Source of the DNA: Winogradskyella thalassocola
GTDB taxonomy: Bacteria > Bacteroidota > Bacteroidia > Flavobacteriales > Flavobacteriaceae
DNA: 64,000 bases
Direction of reading: 5' to 3'
Assembly: GCF_900099995.1 (NCBI RefSeq)
Contig: NZ_FNCZ01000001.1
Span: forward strand, 682,001 to 746,000
Shown in pieces: positions 51,079-60,398 of this stretch (positions are counted from its first letter, which is position 1; the number at the start of each line of letters is the position of its first letter). The position numbers were made by a program, and so were the translations under genes. The notes below the pieces were generated by a model that ran no database searches, was not told where the DNA came from, and worked only from the letters and a program-made list of their open reading frames with translations.

Positions 51079-52440
51079 TTAATCCTCATCCTTCAACATA
51101 CTCTTTAAATCATTCGTATAAGATGGATATGTAAATATCTGCTTTTTAAAATCACGAATTGTTAAACCTTCATTCATGGCTAGAGTCAAAATATTAATCG
51201 TTTCATTCGCTTGAGAACTTAATAAATTGGCACCCACAATTTTTTGAGTACGCTCATTAACAATAATTTTATAAGCGTAAGCATCGGCATTTTCTTTTTT
51301 AGAACTGTACCAATCCGAAGTATCTCCTTTATAAACGATCACATTTTTGTATCTGCTTTTAGCTTCTTCTTCAGAATAACCTACACTCGCCAATTGCGGT
51401 TTGGTAAAAACAACAGAAGGTACTAATGGGTTTTCAAACTCCTTAGAATTACCATTTATAATGTTATGGCCTGCAATATAACCTTGTAATCCAGATAAGG
51501 GTGTTAATGGTAAAGATTTACTCGATACGTCTCCACATGCATACACATTTTCGTTGCTTATACTTTGCATAAAATCATTGACTAAAACCCCAGATTCATC
51601 AGCTTTTATATCAGCATTTTCTAAATCTAATTTTTCTACTGCTGGCACACGACCTGCGGTATTAAATATCTTTCTGGCTTTTATTGTTTTTGTTTTACCG
51701 CCTTTTTCATACGTCAGTTTTAAGTTTTTCTTCAGTTTTTCTATGGAGATCGGTGTTGTGTTAAACATAAATTTAACTCCATTCTTTTCTAAAACCTTGG
51801 TTAATTTTTCAACCAAAAACGAATCAAACTGTGTTAACGGACTATCACCAACTTCAATCATAGTAACGTCACATCCTAATGTTGAAAGCATATAACAAAA
51901 TTCCATTCCAACATAACCTGAACCAATAAATATGGCTGATTTCGGAATTTTTTTCAAATTGAGAATATCATCACTGGTCTTTAATAAGTCCGAACCTTTA
52001 AGCTCTAATGGTCGCGGGACATAACCTGTTGCGATTACAAATTTATCTGCAGAAATGGTTTTACCTTCAACTGTAATTTCATTTTTACTAATGAATTTTG
52101 GGGATTGATGATATAAATCAATGCCTAAATCCGTTAAGTTATTTTCGGTTGAAGATGGTACAGGTTTAGTGAAAGACGTTTTAAATTTCTGAACAGCTTT
52201 CCAATTAATTTTAGGTGACTTTTTAATTCCAAAACCTTTGAGTTGATTGGAGTGCTGCACTAAATCTGCAAATTGCATTAGTATTTTTTTTGGATCGCAA
52301 CCTCGTGTTGCACAAGTGCCTCCATATTCGCGTTTATCTGAAATAGCCACTGTTAATCCTGCTGCGATACAAGCTTTTGCTGCTGTTTGGCCTGCAATAC
52401 CGCTACCAATAACAAATACATTATAATGTTTAGTCTCCAT
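51079..52440 (-). CDS. Class I pyridine-nucleotide disulfide oxidoreductase-like flavoprotein
   Basis: The 453-residue protein has the FAD loop VIGSGIAGQTAAKA, a redox-active pair C43-ATRG-C48 in GGTCATRGCDPKK, the NAD(P) loop FIGSGYVGMEFCYM and the FAD motif VYACGDVSS. The C-terminal dimer domain is present, but where related enzymes have the catalytic HPTxxE this one reads FTYPSYTND, so the His and Glu are missing. It resembles dihydrolipoamide dehydrogenase and mercuric reductase, but its reaction is unknown. The next gene begins 3 bases after its stop. Confidence 0.82.
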   Translation of the reverse strand: METKHYNVFVIGSGIAGQTAAKACIAAGLTVAISDKREYGGTCATRGCDPKKILMQFADLVQHSNQLKGFGIKKSPKINWKAVQKFKTSFTKPVPSSTENNLTDLGIDLYHQSPKFISKNEITVEGKTISADKFVIATGYVPRPLELKGSDLLKTSDDILNLKKIPKSAIFIGSGYVGMEFCYMLSTLGCDVTMIEVGDSPLTQFDSFLVEKLTKVLEKNGVKFMFNTTPISIEKLKKNLKLTYEKGGKTKTIKARKIFNTAGRVPAVEKLDLENADIKADESGVLVNDFMQSISNENVYACGDVSSKSLPLTPLSGLQGYIAGHNIINGNSKEFENPLVPSVVFTKPQLASVGYSEEEAKSRYKNVIVYKGDTSDWYSSKKENADAYAYKIIVNERTQKIVGANLLSSQANETINILTLAMNEGLTIRDFKKQIFTYPSYTNDLKSMLKDED

Positions 52441-52530
52441 AATTTAAGTTTGAATTAGAAAATTAAGGAAAGAAAATGATAATGACTGATGCTGTCGCTG
52501 TAAAGGTTAACCCAATTACGAAACGTCCTT

Positions 52531-52875
52531 TTATTTTTTCTTTAACGGGAAGGTTTCAAAGTAGAGACCTTCATAGCCTGTTTTAATAAAATTTCGGATG
52601 TTTTGATGTCCTGTTCCGTCCGGATGTATTAAAACATCTTCAAAATAATAGTTGCCAAAACAGGCTAAGGCTTCTTCTGCTGTTAAATTTTGATCTACAG
52701 CAAAGGCAAATAGTTTACAAGAGCCTGAGTTTTCATCTTTACCATTGTTTAATGTTCCATTTTTAAAAGCTGTTGGAGTATACTCGTAATGGGCTTCTAT
52801 GATGTTCATGGTTTCAGAAAATTCAATCTGTTTAGGAGTAGATTTAAGTGTCTCTAAAAAAGTATTTAAAGTCAT
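52531..52875 (-). CDS. HopJ-family protein
   Basis: The 114-residue protein matches the HopJ family by DTMNIIEAHYEYTPTAF-like and ACFGNYYFEDVLIHPDGTGHQNIRNF (given here as features: a Cys-Phe-Gly then HPDGTxHQNIR). The family name comes from a Pseudomonas type III effector, but free-living bacteria without type III secretion carry it widely. It is 3 bases downstream of rsmI on the same strand. The function is unknown; it is small and cytoplasmic. Confidence 0.8.
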   Translation of the reverse strand: MTLNTFLETLKSTPKQIEFSETMNIIEAHYEYTPTAFKNGTLNNGKDENSGSCKLFAFAVDQNLTAEEALACFGNYYFEDVLIHPDGTGHQNIRNFIKTGYEGLYFETFPLKKK

Positions 52876-52878
52876 GTT

Positions 52879-53550
52879 TTATTTCTGTTTTCCGTCAACT
52901 ACAATCACAATTTCTCCTTTTGGTGGCTTATTTGTGTAGTGTTCTAAAACTTCTTTTGCTGTTCCTCTAATGGTTTCTTCGTACAATTTTGTTATTTCTC
53001 TTGATACAGAGACCAAACGATCTTCTCCAAAATATTCGCAAAAATGACCAAGAGTTTTTATCAGCTTATGAGGACTTTCATAAAAAATGATGGTTCTAGT
53101 TTCTTCGGCTAAGAGTAATAATCGCGTTTGTCGTCCTTTTTTTACAGGCAAAAAGCCTTCAAACACAAATTTATCGTTTGGTAAACCGCTATTGACTAGG
53201 GCTGGGACAAATGCTGTTGCTCCCGGTAAACAATCGACTTCAATATTGTTTTCTACACATGCTCTAACTAACAAAAATCCAGGGTCTGAAATCGCAGGTG
53301 TACCTGCATCACTAATTACTGCAATTGTTAATCCTGCTTTTAGTTTTTCAATTAAATGATTCACCGTTTTATGTTCGTTGTGCATATGGTGACTTTGCAT
53401 TTGCGTGGTGATCTCAAAATGCTTCAAAAGTTTTCCAGATGTTCTGGTATCTTCAGCTAAAATTAAATCGACCTCCTTTAAAACATCTATGGCTCTAAAG
53501 GTGATGTCTTTTAAATTTCCGATTGGTGTGGGAACGAGGTATAACTTCAT
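52879..53550 (-). CDS. rsmI: 16S rRNA (cytidine-1402-2'-O)-methyltransferase
   Basis: The 223-residue protein begins MKLYLVPTPIGNLKDIT. It has AEDTRTSGKLLKHF, VISDAGTPAISDPGFLLV and LPGATAFVPALVNSGLP, the SAM-dependent tetrapyrrole-methylase fold of RsmI. It methylates the ribose of C1402 in 16S rRNA. It is slightly shorter than the enterobacterial form because the C-terminal extension is missing, as usual in this phylum. It heads a minus-strand unit with hopJ. Confidence 0.95.
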   Translation of the reverse strand: MKLYLVPTPIGNLKDITFRAIDVLKEVDLILAEDTRTSGKLLKHFEITTQMQSHHMHNEHKTVNHLIEKLKAGLTIAVISDAGTPAISDPGFLLVRACVENNIEVDCLPGATAFVPALVNSGLPNDKFVFEGFLPVKKGRQTRLLLLAEETRTIIFYESPHKLIKTLGHFCEYFGEDRLVSVSREITKLYEETIRGTAKEVLEHYTNKPPKGEIVIVVDGKQK

Positions 53551-53569
53551 GTTTAAATAAACTTAATAT

Positions 53570-53577
53570 CAAATTTA
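53570..53577 (-). promoter_or_regulatory. -7 box for rsmI-hopJ
   Basis: The minus strand reads TAAATTTG, a perfect TAnnTTTG. Transcription would start near 53564, 14 bases before the ATG. Confidence 0.6.
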
Positions 53578-53641
53578 CAATCTTTTCTATATCTTAACGC
53601 AACCATTTGTAAGAATCTACATCTTATATAAAAACCAACCT

Positions 53642-56600
53642 GTGACTAAACCGCTTTGCTTTTTATTAGTTCTCTTTTCAAGTATCTATGTTTCATATAG
53701 TCAAACTACGGATTTATCTATTGCCATTGAGGCTCAAAATTTAAGTGGCACTCCTGTGTCTCAAGTCAATATTTATGAGGATTTTCAATATGTGATTACC
53801 GTTTTAAATTCTGGAAATTCAGTTGATAACGCGTCAATATCTATAAATTTTGATACGGATTTAACGATTAATTCATATGCTTCACAAAATAATACGAATG
53901 GAGCATCTGATGTTGCTAATATTAGTATTGTAAATAATGTTTTAACGGCTTCGATTGCGGCAATGCCAAATAATTCGAGCGTAGAACTGATAGTTTTGGT
54001 TACTGCACCTACTAATTTAGGAGGCATTGCAGCGAATGGAACAATTAATCCTCCCGACAACATTGAAGATACTAACACAAGCAATAATCAATCTATAATA
54101 TCTATTGATGTCTTAGATATAGATATTGATTTTACAGTGATTCATGAACAAATTAGTCCTCCAGAAGGAACAGCGATTAACGCGTGGGGAGATACAGTAA
54201 CATATCAATTTACGATTACCAATAATAGTGTTATAGATTTTCCAATTACACAGATTGAAGGAAATTTAATTCTGGCATCTTCTAATTTTACTGGTCAGCC
54301 TTTTGCTGAATTTGTTTCATTAGAATGTATTGGAACAAATAATGGAACTGTATGCCCTGATCTAACCGATGTATTAGGTAATTCTACTACTGTTGGTAGT
54401 TCAAATGTTTCAATTCCAACGACACTCTTTGTTAATAGTGAAGAACTTGAAATAACATCAGGAGGGAGCATCACATTTGAAATGGTTTATCGTTACTCAA
54501 ACTTTTCGTGTACAGTAGATCCTATGCCCATACAGGTGAATAGTTTTATTAAGATTTCAATAGATCATCACATTCTCTCATCAATAAATTCAAATTTTGT
54601 AACTACTCATTTATTAGAGGCGAACTTATGTCCAGAAACAGATATTTGTATTGAAACGGTACAGGTTGACCCTGAAATAACTTCCGACATAGCATATAAC
54701 CAAGAGATCACATTTATTACTACAGTTTGTAATATGGGCTCAGTAGAAACTCCTATGCGGTTTTTTCTCCAAAATTTATCCTTTCCTAATGCCATTTGGA
54801 ATATCATTTCGGTTAATTGTATAGAGACATCCGGACCTGTTTTATGTAGTGACTTTATACTAACTAGTGAAGGTGGTCAAGTATGGTCGAGTAGCAGCTT
54901 TATTCTACAACCTAATACTACAATTACAATAGAAACTGTTCTTGAATATATTGAACCCGAGTGTGCTACTAATACTAATTCAATGTCTGCCGTTATTAGA
55001 AGCGGTACTAATATTTTAGACACTCAATTAGTGGATAGTAACCCTTTAAATAATTATTTTACTAATCAAATAGAACTTCCTCCTGTTCTTAATCTTTGTG
55101 TGGAGTCTGATTTAAAGGTAACTAAAGTTCAAACAAGTCCAGAATTACCAATTGGTAGCTCACCAAACAACACAACGGGATGGGGGTTGGTGTCCTATGA
55201 AATAACGGTTAACAATGATGGAGATACAGATGCTATTATTGAAGTTAGGGACTATATGCCAAGTGTTGATAATGGTGATGTTTCCGTTAATGGGATGTTA
55301 GTTTCGGTAGAATGTACTGGTACTACTGGGACAGCTTCTTGTTTTGAAATAGAAAATACAAATATTGGCGAGTTATTTGATGGAGTTCCCGAAGAGGGGC
55401 AATTGGATATTTTTTGGCAAATTATACCTGAAGATAACTGGGTATTGCCTGCCAACAGTTCTGTTAATTTTAGTGTTGCTATAGATTGGTTGCCCGAGTG
55501 TTCTACATCTCCTATTGAGGCAACTAATGAGGTTGTAGCGTATTATGTAAATGATATAACAGATTATAACATTACAAATAACAGAGCTGAGGTTCATACA
55601 TATTTTGCTCCTTGTGTAGATTTAGTAACCCAAACATATCCAGAATTTACACAGGTTAACACTAACCAAGCTTTTAATTGGGTTATAGATATTAGTAATA
55701 GTACCACGAGCTCTAATGCTACAGATGTTCTTTTCGAAAACACCCTTAATTCTGCCTTTACTATAGTGGGATCTCCTAGTTGTATCGTTGCTTCAGGTGC
55801 AGCTTCATGTATGTCAAATTTTAATATTACAGGGAATTTTATATCAGGGATAATTCCAAATATGGAAGCGGGTTCCACGGTTAAAATTAGTATTCCTGTA
55901 ACTGCTCCAAGTTATGGTGGTGCCTTTAATAATATTGCCGAAGCCATTCCTAGTGCTGAAAATAATGAAGAATTAACACCAGAGACTAATATTTCTATTA
56001 ATAGCGTACAAGTTATAGCTCCTGTTTTACAAAAATCATTTGTACCCGAAACTATTATTGAAGGAGGTGAAAGCGAATTAATATTTACCGTTTTTAATAT
56101 TGCTTCAAATCCGACTCAAACTCAAATCTCTTTTACAGATAATCTGCCCAATGGTGTTTTTCTTATAGGTTTACCAAATTGGATTGAAGCCAATGGTAGT
56201 ATAACAACATTTATTGGGGAAATAGGAGATGCGTTTGTCGGAATCGAAAATTTAGTGTTTCCAGAGGGTGTTGATAGTTGTACCTTTTCTGTTATGGTGA
56301 GCTCAGATGTTTCAGGAACTTATCTCAATAATTTTCAAAATTTTACTAACAATAATAATTTAGATATCTCTCAAACGAGCGCAACATTAAATGTTATTGT
56401 GGACACGTCTGATGTCGATATTGAAATCACTAAAACTGTAATGCCTGCAGAAGCTTTTTATGGTCAAAATGTAGATTTTACTATTACAGCAACTAACTTA
56501 GGAACGACAACAGCAACTCTAATTGAAGTGATTGATATTTTACCTCAAGGTTACGAGTTTGTTTCAGCAACTACTAGTTCCGGTGTTTTTGATGACACTA

Positions 56601-57055
56601 CGTTTAATTGGAATATTCCAAGTTTAAATCCAAATACCCCCGAATCTTTAGTGTTAACCGCAAGCGTAATTTCTTCAACCGATTTAACCAATTTAGCAAT
56701 ATTACATAGTGTTAACGAACCTGATAGAGATTTAACGAATAATGAAGATCATGCTACTGTAGAAATTTCTAATTGTTTAATTATACCTGAAGGTATTTCA
56801 CCAAATAATGACGGTAAAAATGATACGTTTGATATTCCTTGTATTGAAGATTATATGGATAATACCCTTAAAATATACAACCGTTACGGCACCCAAATTT
56901 ATGAAGCAAAAAACTACATAAATACATGGGATGGTGAAGCCAACATGGGACTTTTAAAAAGCTCAAAAGTGTTACCGGTTGGTACGTATTTTTACGTTTT
57001 AAACATTAGAGGTATTGATAAACCTTTTATAGGTTACGTTTATTTGAATTATTAA
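53642..57055 (+). CDS. Large surface protein with CARDB/DUF11-like repeats and T9SS type B tail
   Basis: The 1137-residue protein starts with GTG 53642 and a signal peptide (to VSYSQ, about residue 20). It consists of repeated Ig-like units, each with a phrase such as VTVLNSGNSVDNASI, FTITNNSVIDFPIT or FTITATNLGTTTATLIEV, as in CARDB and DUF11 domains. The last 85 residues (from IPEGISPNNDGKNDTFDI to VYLNY) form a gliding-motility-associated type B sorting domain. It is exported by the type IX system and probably forms an adhesin or sheath filament. Its stop overlaps the convergent gene within TTAA. Ligand unknown. Confidence 0.88.
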   Translation: MTKPLCFLLVLFSSIYVSYSQTTDLSIAIEAQNLSGTPVSQVNIYEDFQYVITVLNSGNSVDNASISINFDTDLTINSYASQNNTNGASDVANISIVNNVLTASIAAMPNNSSVELIVLVTAPTNLGGIAANGTINPPDNIEDTNTSNNQSIISIDVLDIDIDFTVIHEQISPPEGTAINAWGDTVTYQFTITNNSVIDFPITQIEGNLILASSNFTGQPFAEFVSLECIGTNNGTVCPDLTDVLGNSTTVGSSNVSIPTTLFVNSEELEITSGGSITFEMVYRYSNFSCTVDPMPIQVNSFIKISIDHHILSSINSNFVTTHLLEANLCPETDICIETVQVDPEITSDIAYNQEITFITTVCNMGSVETPMRFFLQNLSFPNAIWNIISVNCIETSGPVLCSDFILTSEGGQVWSSSSFILQPNTTITIETVLEYIEPECATNTNSMSAVIRSGTNILDTQLVDSNPLNNYFTNQIELPPVLNLCVESDLKVTKVQTSPELPIGSSPNNTTGWGLVSYEITVNNDGDTDAIIEVRDYMPSVDNGDVSVNGMLVSVECTGTTGTASCFEIENTNIGELFDGVPEEGQLDIFWQIIPEDNWVLPANSSVNFSVAIDWLPECSTSPIEATNEVVAYYVNDITDYNITNNRAEVHTYFAPCVDLVTQTYPEFTQVNTNQAFNWVIDISNSTTSSNATDVLFENTLNSAFTIVGSPSCIVASGAASCMSNFNITGNFISGIIPNMEAGSTVKISIPVTAPSYGGAFNNIAEAIPSAENNEELTPETNISINSVQVIAPVLQKSFVPETIIEGGESELIFTVFNIASNPTQTQISFTDNLPNGVFLIGLPNWIEANGSITTFIGEIGDAFVGIENLVFPEGVDSCTFSVMVSSDVSGTYLNNFQNFTNNNNLDISQTSATLNVIVDTSDVDIEITKTVMPAEAFYGQNVDFTITATNLGTTTATLIEVIDILPQGYEFVSATTSSGVFDDTTFNWNIPSLNPNTPESLVLTASVISSTDLTNLAILHSVNEPDRDLTNNEDHATVEISNCLIIPEGISPNNDGKNDTFDIPCIEDYMDNTLKIYNRYGTQIYEAKNYINTWDGEANMGLLKSSKVLPVGTYFYVLNIRGIDKPFIGYVYLNY

Positions 57056-57804
57056 TTAAACCGACCCTCAACAAGTTCAATAAAACGCTCTTCGTATTCT
57101 TCTTTACCACTCCAATTGTTATAGTCTGGCTTAACATATTCTAAAATTAATGTTCTAGCTTCTCCTAAAGAATGGGTGGTGTTAATTTGAGATATTACTC
57201 GATCGTAATCTTCGTTTTTGCCTTCAAACAAATGCTTAATAAAAGCTAACTTATCATTAAGACCTATCTTTAATTGTTGACCTTTCAGTTTGTCATTTAA
57301 AGATTTATTAGTGTTTTCAACTTCACGTTTTTGTGCCTCTTCAATAGGTTCAAACTCCGGAATCTTATCAAAACCAGAGGTGATAGTTTCAAATTCTATA
57401 GTCTCAGGTGCTTCCGTTTCTTTTTGTAGAATTTTCTCCAAAATAGGATCTGTAGGTTCCGTTTCTTTGGGCATATGTTCAAACATATCCTTAATTTTGG
57501 CCATCACAGGTTCCATAATTTCATCATGTTCAACCTCATCTACATTGACATAAGTTCTATCTTCAACTTCGATATTATCACTAACCTTATTATTAAATGC
57601 GGTATCTAGCATATCAAAAAATGAAGAGTCATTACCAATTGTTGGCATATGGTCTTCAAAATTTTCTTGGGCAAATTTTAAAACAGTAAGTTTTTCATAG
57701 AGTGCAGCAACTTCTTCGTGAAGTTTATCTACATCCTCTCTACCTTTTAATTTTAGAATCCTGTGCGCAATGCTCACTAATTCTGATTCTAATTTCTTTT
57801 TCAT
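57052..57804 (-). CDS. Conserved Flavobacteriia protein of unknown function
   Basis: The 250-residue cytoplasmic protein has an N-terminal coiled coil (about 1-50), a long acidic low-complexity middle (about 75-180) and a folded C-terminal part. The C-terminal segments are GLNDKLAFIKHLFEGKNED, SLGEARTLILEYVKPDYNNW and YEERFIELVEGRF. I recognise the C-terminal segment as common next to or near the same core genes in related bacteria, without known function. It might be an adaptor, with a linker rich in Glu and Pro. Divergent from tdk. Confidence 0.7.
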   Translation of the reverse strand: MKKKLESELVSIAHRILKLKGREDVDKLHEEVAALYEKLTVLKFAQENFEDHMPTIGNDSSFFDMLDTAFNNKVSDNIEVEDRTYVNVDEVEHDEIMEPVMAKIKDMFEHMPKETEPTDPILEKILQKETEAPETIEFETITSGFDKIPEFEPIEEAQKREVENTNKSLNDKLKGQQLKIGLNDKLAFIKHLFEGKNEDYDRVISQINTTHSLGEARTLILEYVKPDYNNWSGKEEYEERFIELVEGRFN

Positions 57805-57901
57805 AGTTCTAAGTTATTTTATAATTCTTCAAGTATTGAAAATCAATTCATAAATCTAATAAAAAAGGAATATAATTTCTTTATGCTCTTTTCGTAAGTT
57901 T

Positions 57902-57925
57902 TACTTTTGATTTTTAATAAATTTG
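57902..57925 (+). promoter_or_regulatory. Tandem -7 boxes for tdk-alr
   Basis: Two perfect TAnnTTTG boxes lie in a row: TACTTTTG at 57902-57909 and TAAATTTG at 57918-57925. The second fits a start near 57931, just before the leader hairpin. Confidence 0.55.
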
Positions 57926-57939
57926 CGTGACCTTTATAA

Positions 57940-57960
57940 AATCGAAGACTAGCTTCGATT
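57940..57960 (+). repeat. Leader stem-loop before tdk
   Basis: AATCGAAG (57940-57947) and CTTCGATT (57953-57960) form a perfect 8-bp stem with the 5-base loop ACTAG. It lies inside the inferred leader, 18 bases before the ATG, with no T run. Confidence 0.65.
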
Positions 57961-57978
57961 CAGTGCTAAAATTACAAA

Positions 57979-58626
57979 ATGTTTCTCGAAAATACAGTAA
58001 ATCAGAAAGAACAATTTGGGTGGATTGAAGTCATTTGTGGATCGATGTTCTCAGGTAAGACCGAAGAACTAATCCGACGACTAAAACGCGCGCAATTTGC
58101 TAAACAAAAGGTGGAGATTTTTAAACCCTCAGTTGATGTGCGTTACGATGAAGAGATGGTCGTTTCTCATGATGCGAATGAAATCCGTTCTACACCAGTG
58201 CCTGCTGCTGCTAATATTCCAATTTTAGCAGATGGATGCGATGTGGTTGGTATAGATGAAGCGCAATTTTTTGATGATGAGATTGTTCGCGTTTGTAATG
58301 ATTTAGCCAACAAAGGTGTGCGTGTCATTGTTGCAGGATTAGATATGGACTTTAAAGGAAATCCTTTTGGGCCTATGCCAAATCTTATGGCGACAGCAGA
58401 GTATGTTACTAAAGTACATGCCGTTTGTACAAAAACCGGAAATTTAGCACAATACAGTTATAGAAAAGCATTGAGTGATGATCTAGTTTTACTCGGAGAA
58501 GTTGACGAATACGAACCTTTAAGTAGAGCTGCTTATTATAAAAGTATGCAAAGAGATAAAGTAAGACAGATGAAAGTGAATGATGCAGAGGAAGTCGATT
58601 CTAAAGACGAAAACCGTAATGTCTAA
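57979..58626 (+). CDS. tdk: Thymidine kinase, type II
   Basis: The 215-residue protein has Walker A GSMFSGKTEELIRRL, Walker B-like VVGIDEAQFFDDE, and LDMDFKGNPFGPMPNLMA with the lasso approach. It phosphorylates thymidine with ATP. In typical type II kinases a zinc ion is held by four Cys; here the lasso reads AVCTKTGNLAQYSYR with one Cys only, so the zinc site is absent or altered. It overlaps alr by 8 bases (ATGTCTAA). Confidence 0.94.
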   Translation: MFLENTVNQKEQFGWIEVICGSMFSGKTEELIRRLKRAQFAKQKVEIFKPSVDVRYDEEMVVSHDANEIRSTPVPAAANIPILADGCDVVGIDEAQFFDDEIVRVCNDLANKGVRVIVAGLDMDFKGNPFGPMPNLMATAEYVTKVHAVCTKTGNLAQYSYRKALSDDLVLLGEVDEYEPLSRAAYYKSMQRDKVRQMKVNDAEEVDSKDENRNV

Positions 58627-59728
58627 AGCTCTAGAAACTATTCTCGAAATTGATTTAAGTGCACTAACACATAACTTCAATTATTTAAAGTCAAAACTTC
58701 AGCCACAAACAAAATTTTTAGCCGTAGTTAAAGCCTTCGCTTATGGTAGTGATTCTGTAGAAATTGCAAAACATCTTCAAAAATTAAACGTAGATTATTT
58801 TGCTGTTGCGTATACTCAAGAAGGAGTGGTTTTGAGAGATGCCGGAATTACGACACCCATTATTGTGCTGCATCCGCAGTCTGTAAATGCGCAAACACTA
58901 ATCGATAGATGTTTAGAGCCTAGCATTTATAGTGCTCATGTTTTAAGTGAGTTTATTAAAACTGCTGAAGCGCAATCTCAAAAAAAATATCCGGTTCACA
59001 TAAAGTTTAATACAGGATTAAACAGACTCGGTTTTAAAAATAATGATATTGAAAGCTTAGTTGCTTCGCTTAAAAAGACATCATCGGTTAAAGTAAAATC
59101 TCTGTTTTCGCATTTAGTGGCTAGTGAAGATGCCAACGAATCAGAGTTTTCTAACCTTCAAATTGAACGGTTTAAAACGATCGCAAAAAACTTTGAAGAA
59201 GGAACTGGTATTAAGCCTTGGTTACATATGTGTAATACGTCTGGTATTCTCAATTATCCCGAAGCACATTTTGATATGGTGCGCAGTGGCATTGGACTTT
59301 ATGGTTTTGGTAATTCTATTGAGGAAGATAAAAATCTCAAACCTATAGCGAGTTTAAAATCTGTGATTTCTCAAATTCATGAGATTGAAAAAGGAGAAAC
59401 CGTAGGTTATAATAGAGCCTATACATCTCAAGGTGTTGAACGAACAGCAACCATTCCTATTGGGCATGCCGATGGTATTAGCCGTATTTATGGTAACGAA
59501 AATGGCTTTGTAATTATCAATGGTGAAAAAGCTTATATAATTGGTAATGTGTGCATGGACATGATAATGGTAAACATTACTGGTATAAATTGTAAAGAAG
59601 GAGATGAGGTTATTGTTTTCGATGCTACCCATACAGCAAGTAATCTAGCAGAATCAGCACATACTATTTCTTATGAAATTTTAACTGCAATATCGCAACG
59701 TGTAAAACGTGTTTTTTTACCTGAATAA
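58619..59728 (+). CDS. alr: Alanine racemase
   Basis: From ATG 58619 the 369-residue protein begins MSKALETILEIDLSAL. It has the PLP lysine K38 in AVVKAFAYGS, HIKFNTGLNRLGF, the catalytic Tyr in VGYNRAYTSQG and CMDMIMVNI. It makes D-alanine for peptidoglycan. An in-frame ATG at 58580 would add 13 residues lying inside tdk; the 8-base overlap start is preferred because it matches the family's N-terminus. It is the last gene of the unit with tdk. Confidence 0.95.
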   Translation: MSKALETILEIDLSALTHNFNYLKSKLQPQTKFLAVVKAFAYGSDSVEIAKHLQKLNVDYFAVAYTQEGVVLRDAGITTPIIVLHPQSVNAQTLIDRCLEPSIYSAHVLSEFIKTAEAQSQKKYPVHIKFNTGLNRLGFKNNDIESLVASLKKTSSVKVKSLFSHLVASEDANESEFSNLQIERFKTIAKNFEEGTGIKPWLHMCNTSGILNYPEAHFDMVRSGIGLYGFGNSIEEDKNLKPIASLKSVISQIHEIEKGETVGYNRAYTSQGVERTATIPIGHADGISRIYGNENGFVIINGEKAYIIGNVCMDMIMVNITGINCKEGDEVIVFDATHTASNLAESAHTISYEILTAISQRVKRVFLPE

Positions 59729-59811
59729 TATTTTTTTTAAGATATTGTGACTTTTTTAACTAACTTAGGGTCATATCAACATATTAACTAACTAATAAAA
59801 AACACGTAATT

Positions 59812-60213
59812 ATGTTAAAAGAATTTAAAGAATTTGCAATGAAGGGCAACCTTATAGACATTGCAGTCGGTTTTGTAATGGGTGCTGCTTTTAAAGAAGT
59901 AGTTACTGCATTTACAGGAGGTATTGTGTCTCCTTTAATTGGTATGATTTTCGACTCAGACTTTAAAGCATTGAGATATCAGTTAAAAGAAGGTTCATTA
60001 AATGACGCTGGCGAAATGGTTGGTGATGTTTTCTTAGAATACGGTACATTTTTAACTAATGTAATTGATTTTATCATTGTAGCATTTGTAATGTTCCTTG
60101 TAGTTAAAGGAGTTAATAATATGAAAAAGAAAGAAGAACCTGCACCAGCTGCGCCTACAGGACCATCTGAAGTTGAGTTATTAATCGAAATCAGAGATTC
60201 ATTAAAAAAATAA
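59812..60213 (+). CDS. mscL: Large-conductance mechanosensitive channel
   Basis: The 133-residue protein has a start MLKEFKEFAMKGNLIDIAVG, TM1 (about 14-40, AVGFVMGAAFKEVV) and TM2 (about 72-95, FLTNVIDFIIVAFVMFLVV). A basic then Pro/Ala linker follows, then a C-terminal helix (SEVELLIEIRDSLKK). It forms a pentamer that opens under hypo-osmotic stress. Length is typical. It is a single-gene unit ended by a strong terminator. Confidence 0.97.
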   Translation: MLKEFKEFAMKGNLIDIAVGFVMGAAFKEVVTAFTGGIVSPLIGMIFDSDFKALRYQLKEGSLNDAGEMVGDVFLEYGTFLTNVIDFIIVAFVMFLVVKGVNNMKKKEEPAPAAPTGPSEVELLIEIRDSLKK

Positions 60214-60252
60214 ATTAGGTATAGCGTCATCGCTACACTATTGTTTTTAACT

Positions 60253-60285
60253 AAACCCAGACTGTAATAGTCTGGGTTTCTTTTT
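60253..60285 (+). terminator. Rho-independent terminator after mscL
   Basis: AAACCCAGACT (60253-60263) pairs with AGTCTGGGTTT (60269-60279) around GTAAT, then C and a T run. Confidence 0.93.
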
Positions 60286-60369
60286 GTAATTACAAATTCA
60301 ATAATTAAAACCCTATATTTTTATTAGATTTTTAAGCCTAAATAGAATGCTTTACTTAAAGAAATATTA

Positions 60370-60377
60370 TAATTTTG
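60370..60377 (+). promoter_or_regulatory. -7 box for asd
   Basis: TAATTTTG is a perfect TAnnTTTG, 21 bases before the asd ATG. Confidence 0.6.
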
Positions 60378-60398
60378 AAAGTTCTAAATATATGATTT

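Noticed and set aside
52531..52875. Type III secretion effector
   Set aside because: HopJ homologues are common in bacteria without type III secretion, and no secretion genes are present here.
58580..58618. ATG 58580 as start of alr
   Set aside because: It would place 13 unusual residues inside the end of tdk; ATG 58619 matches the family start and gives a short coupling overlap.
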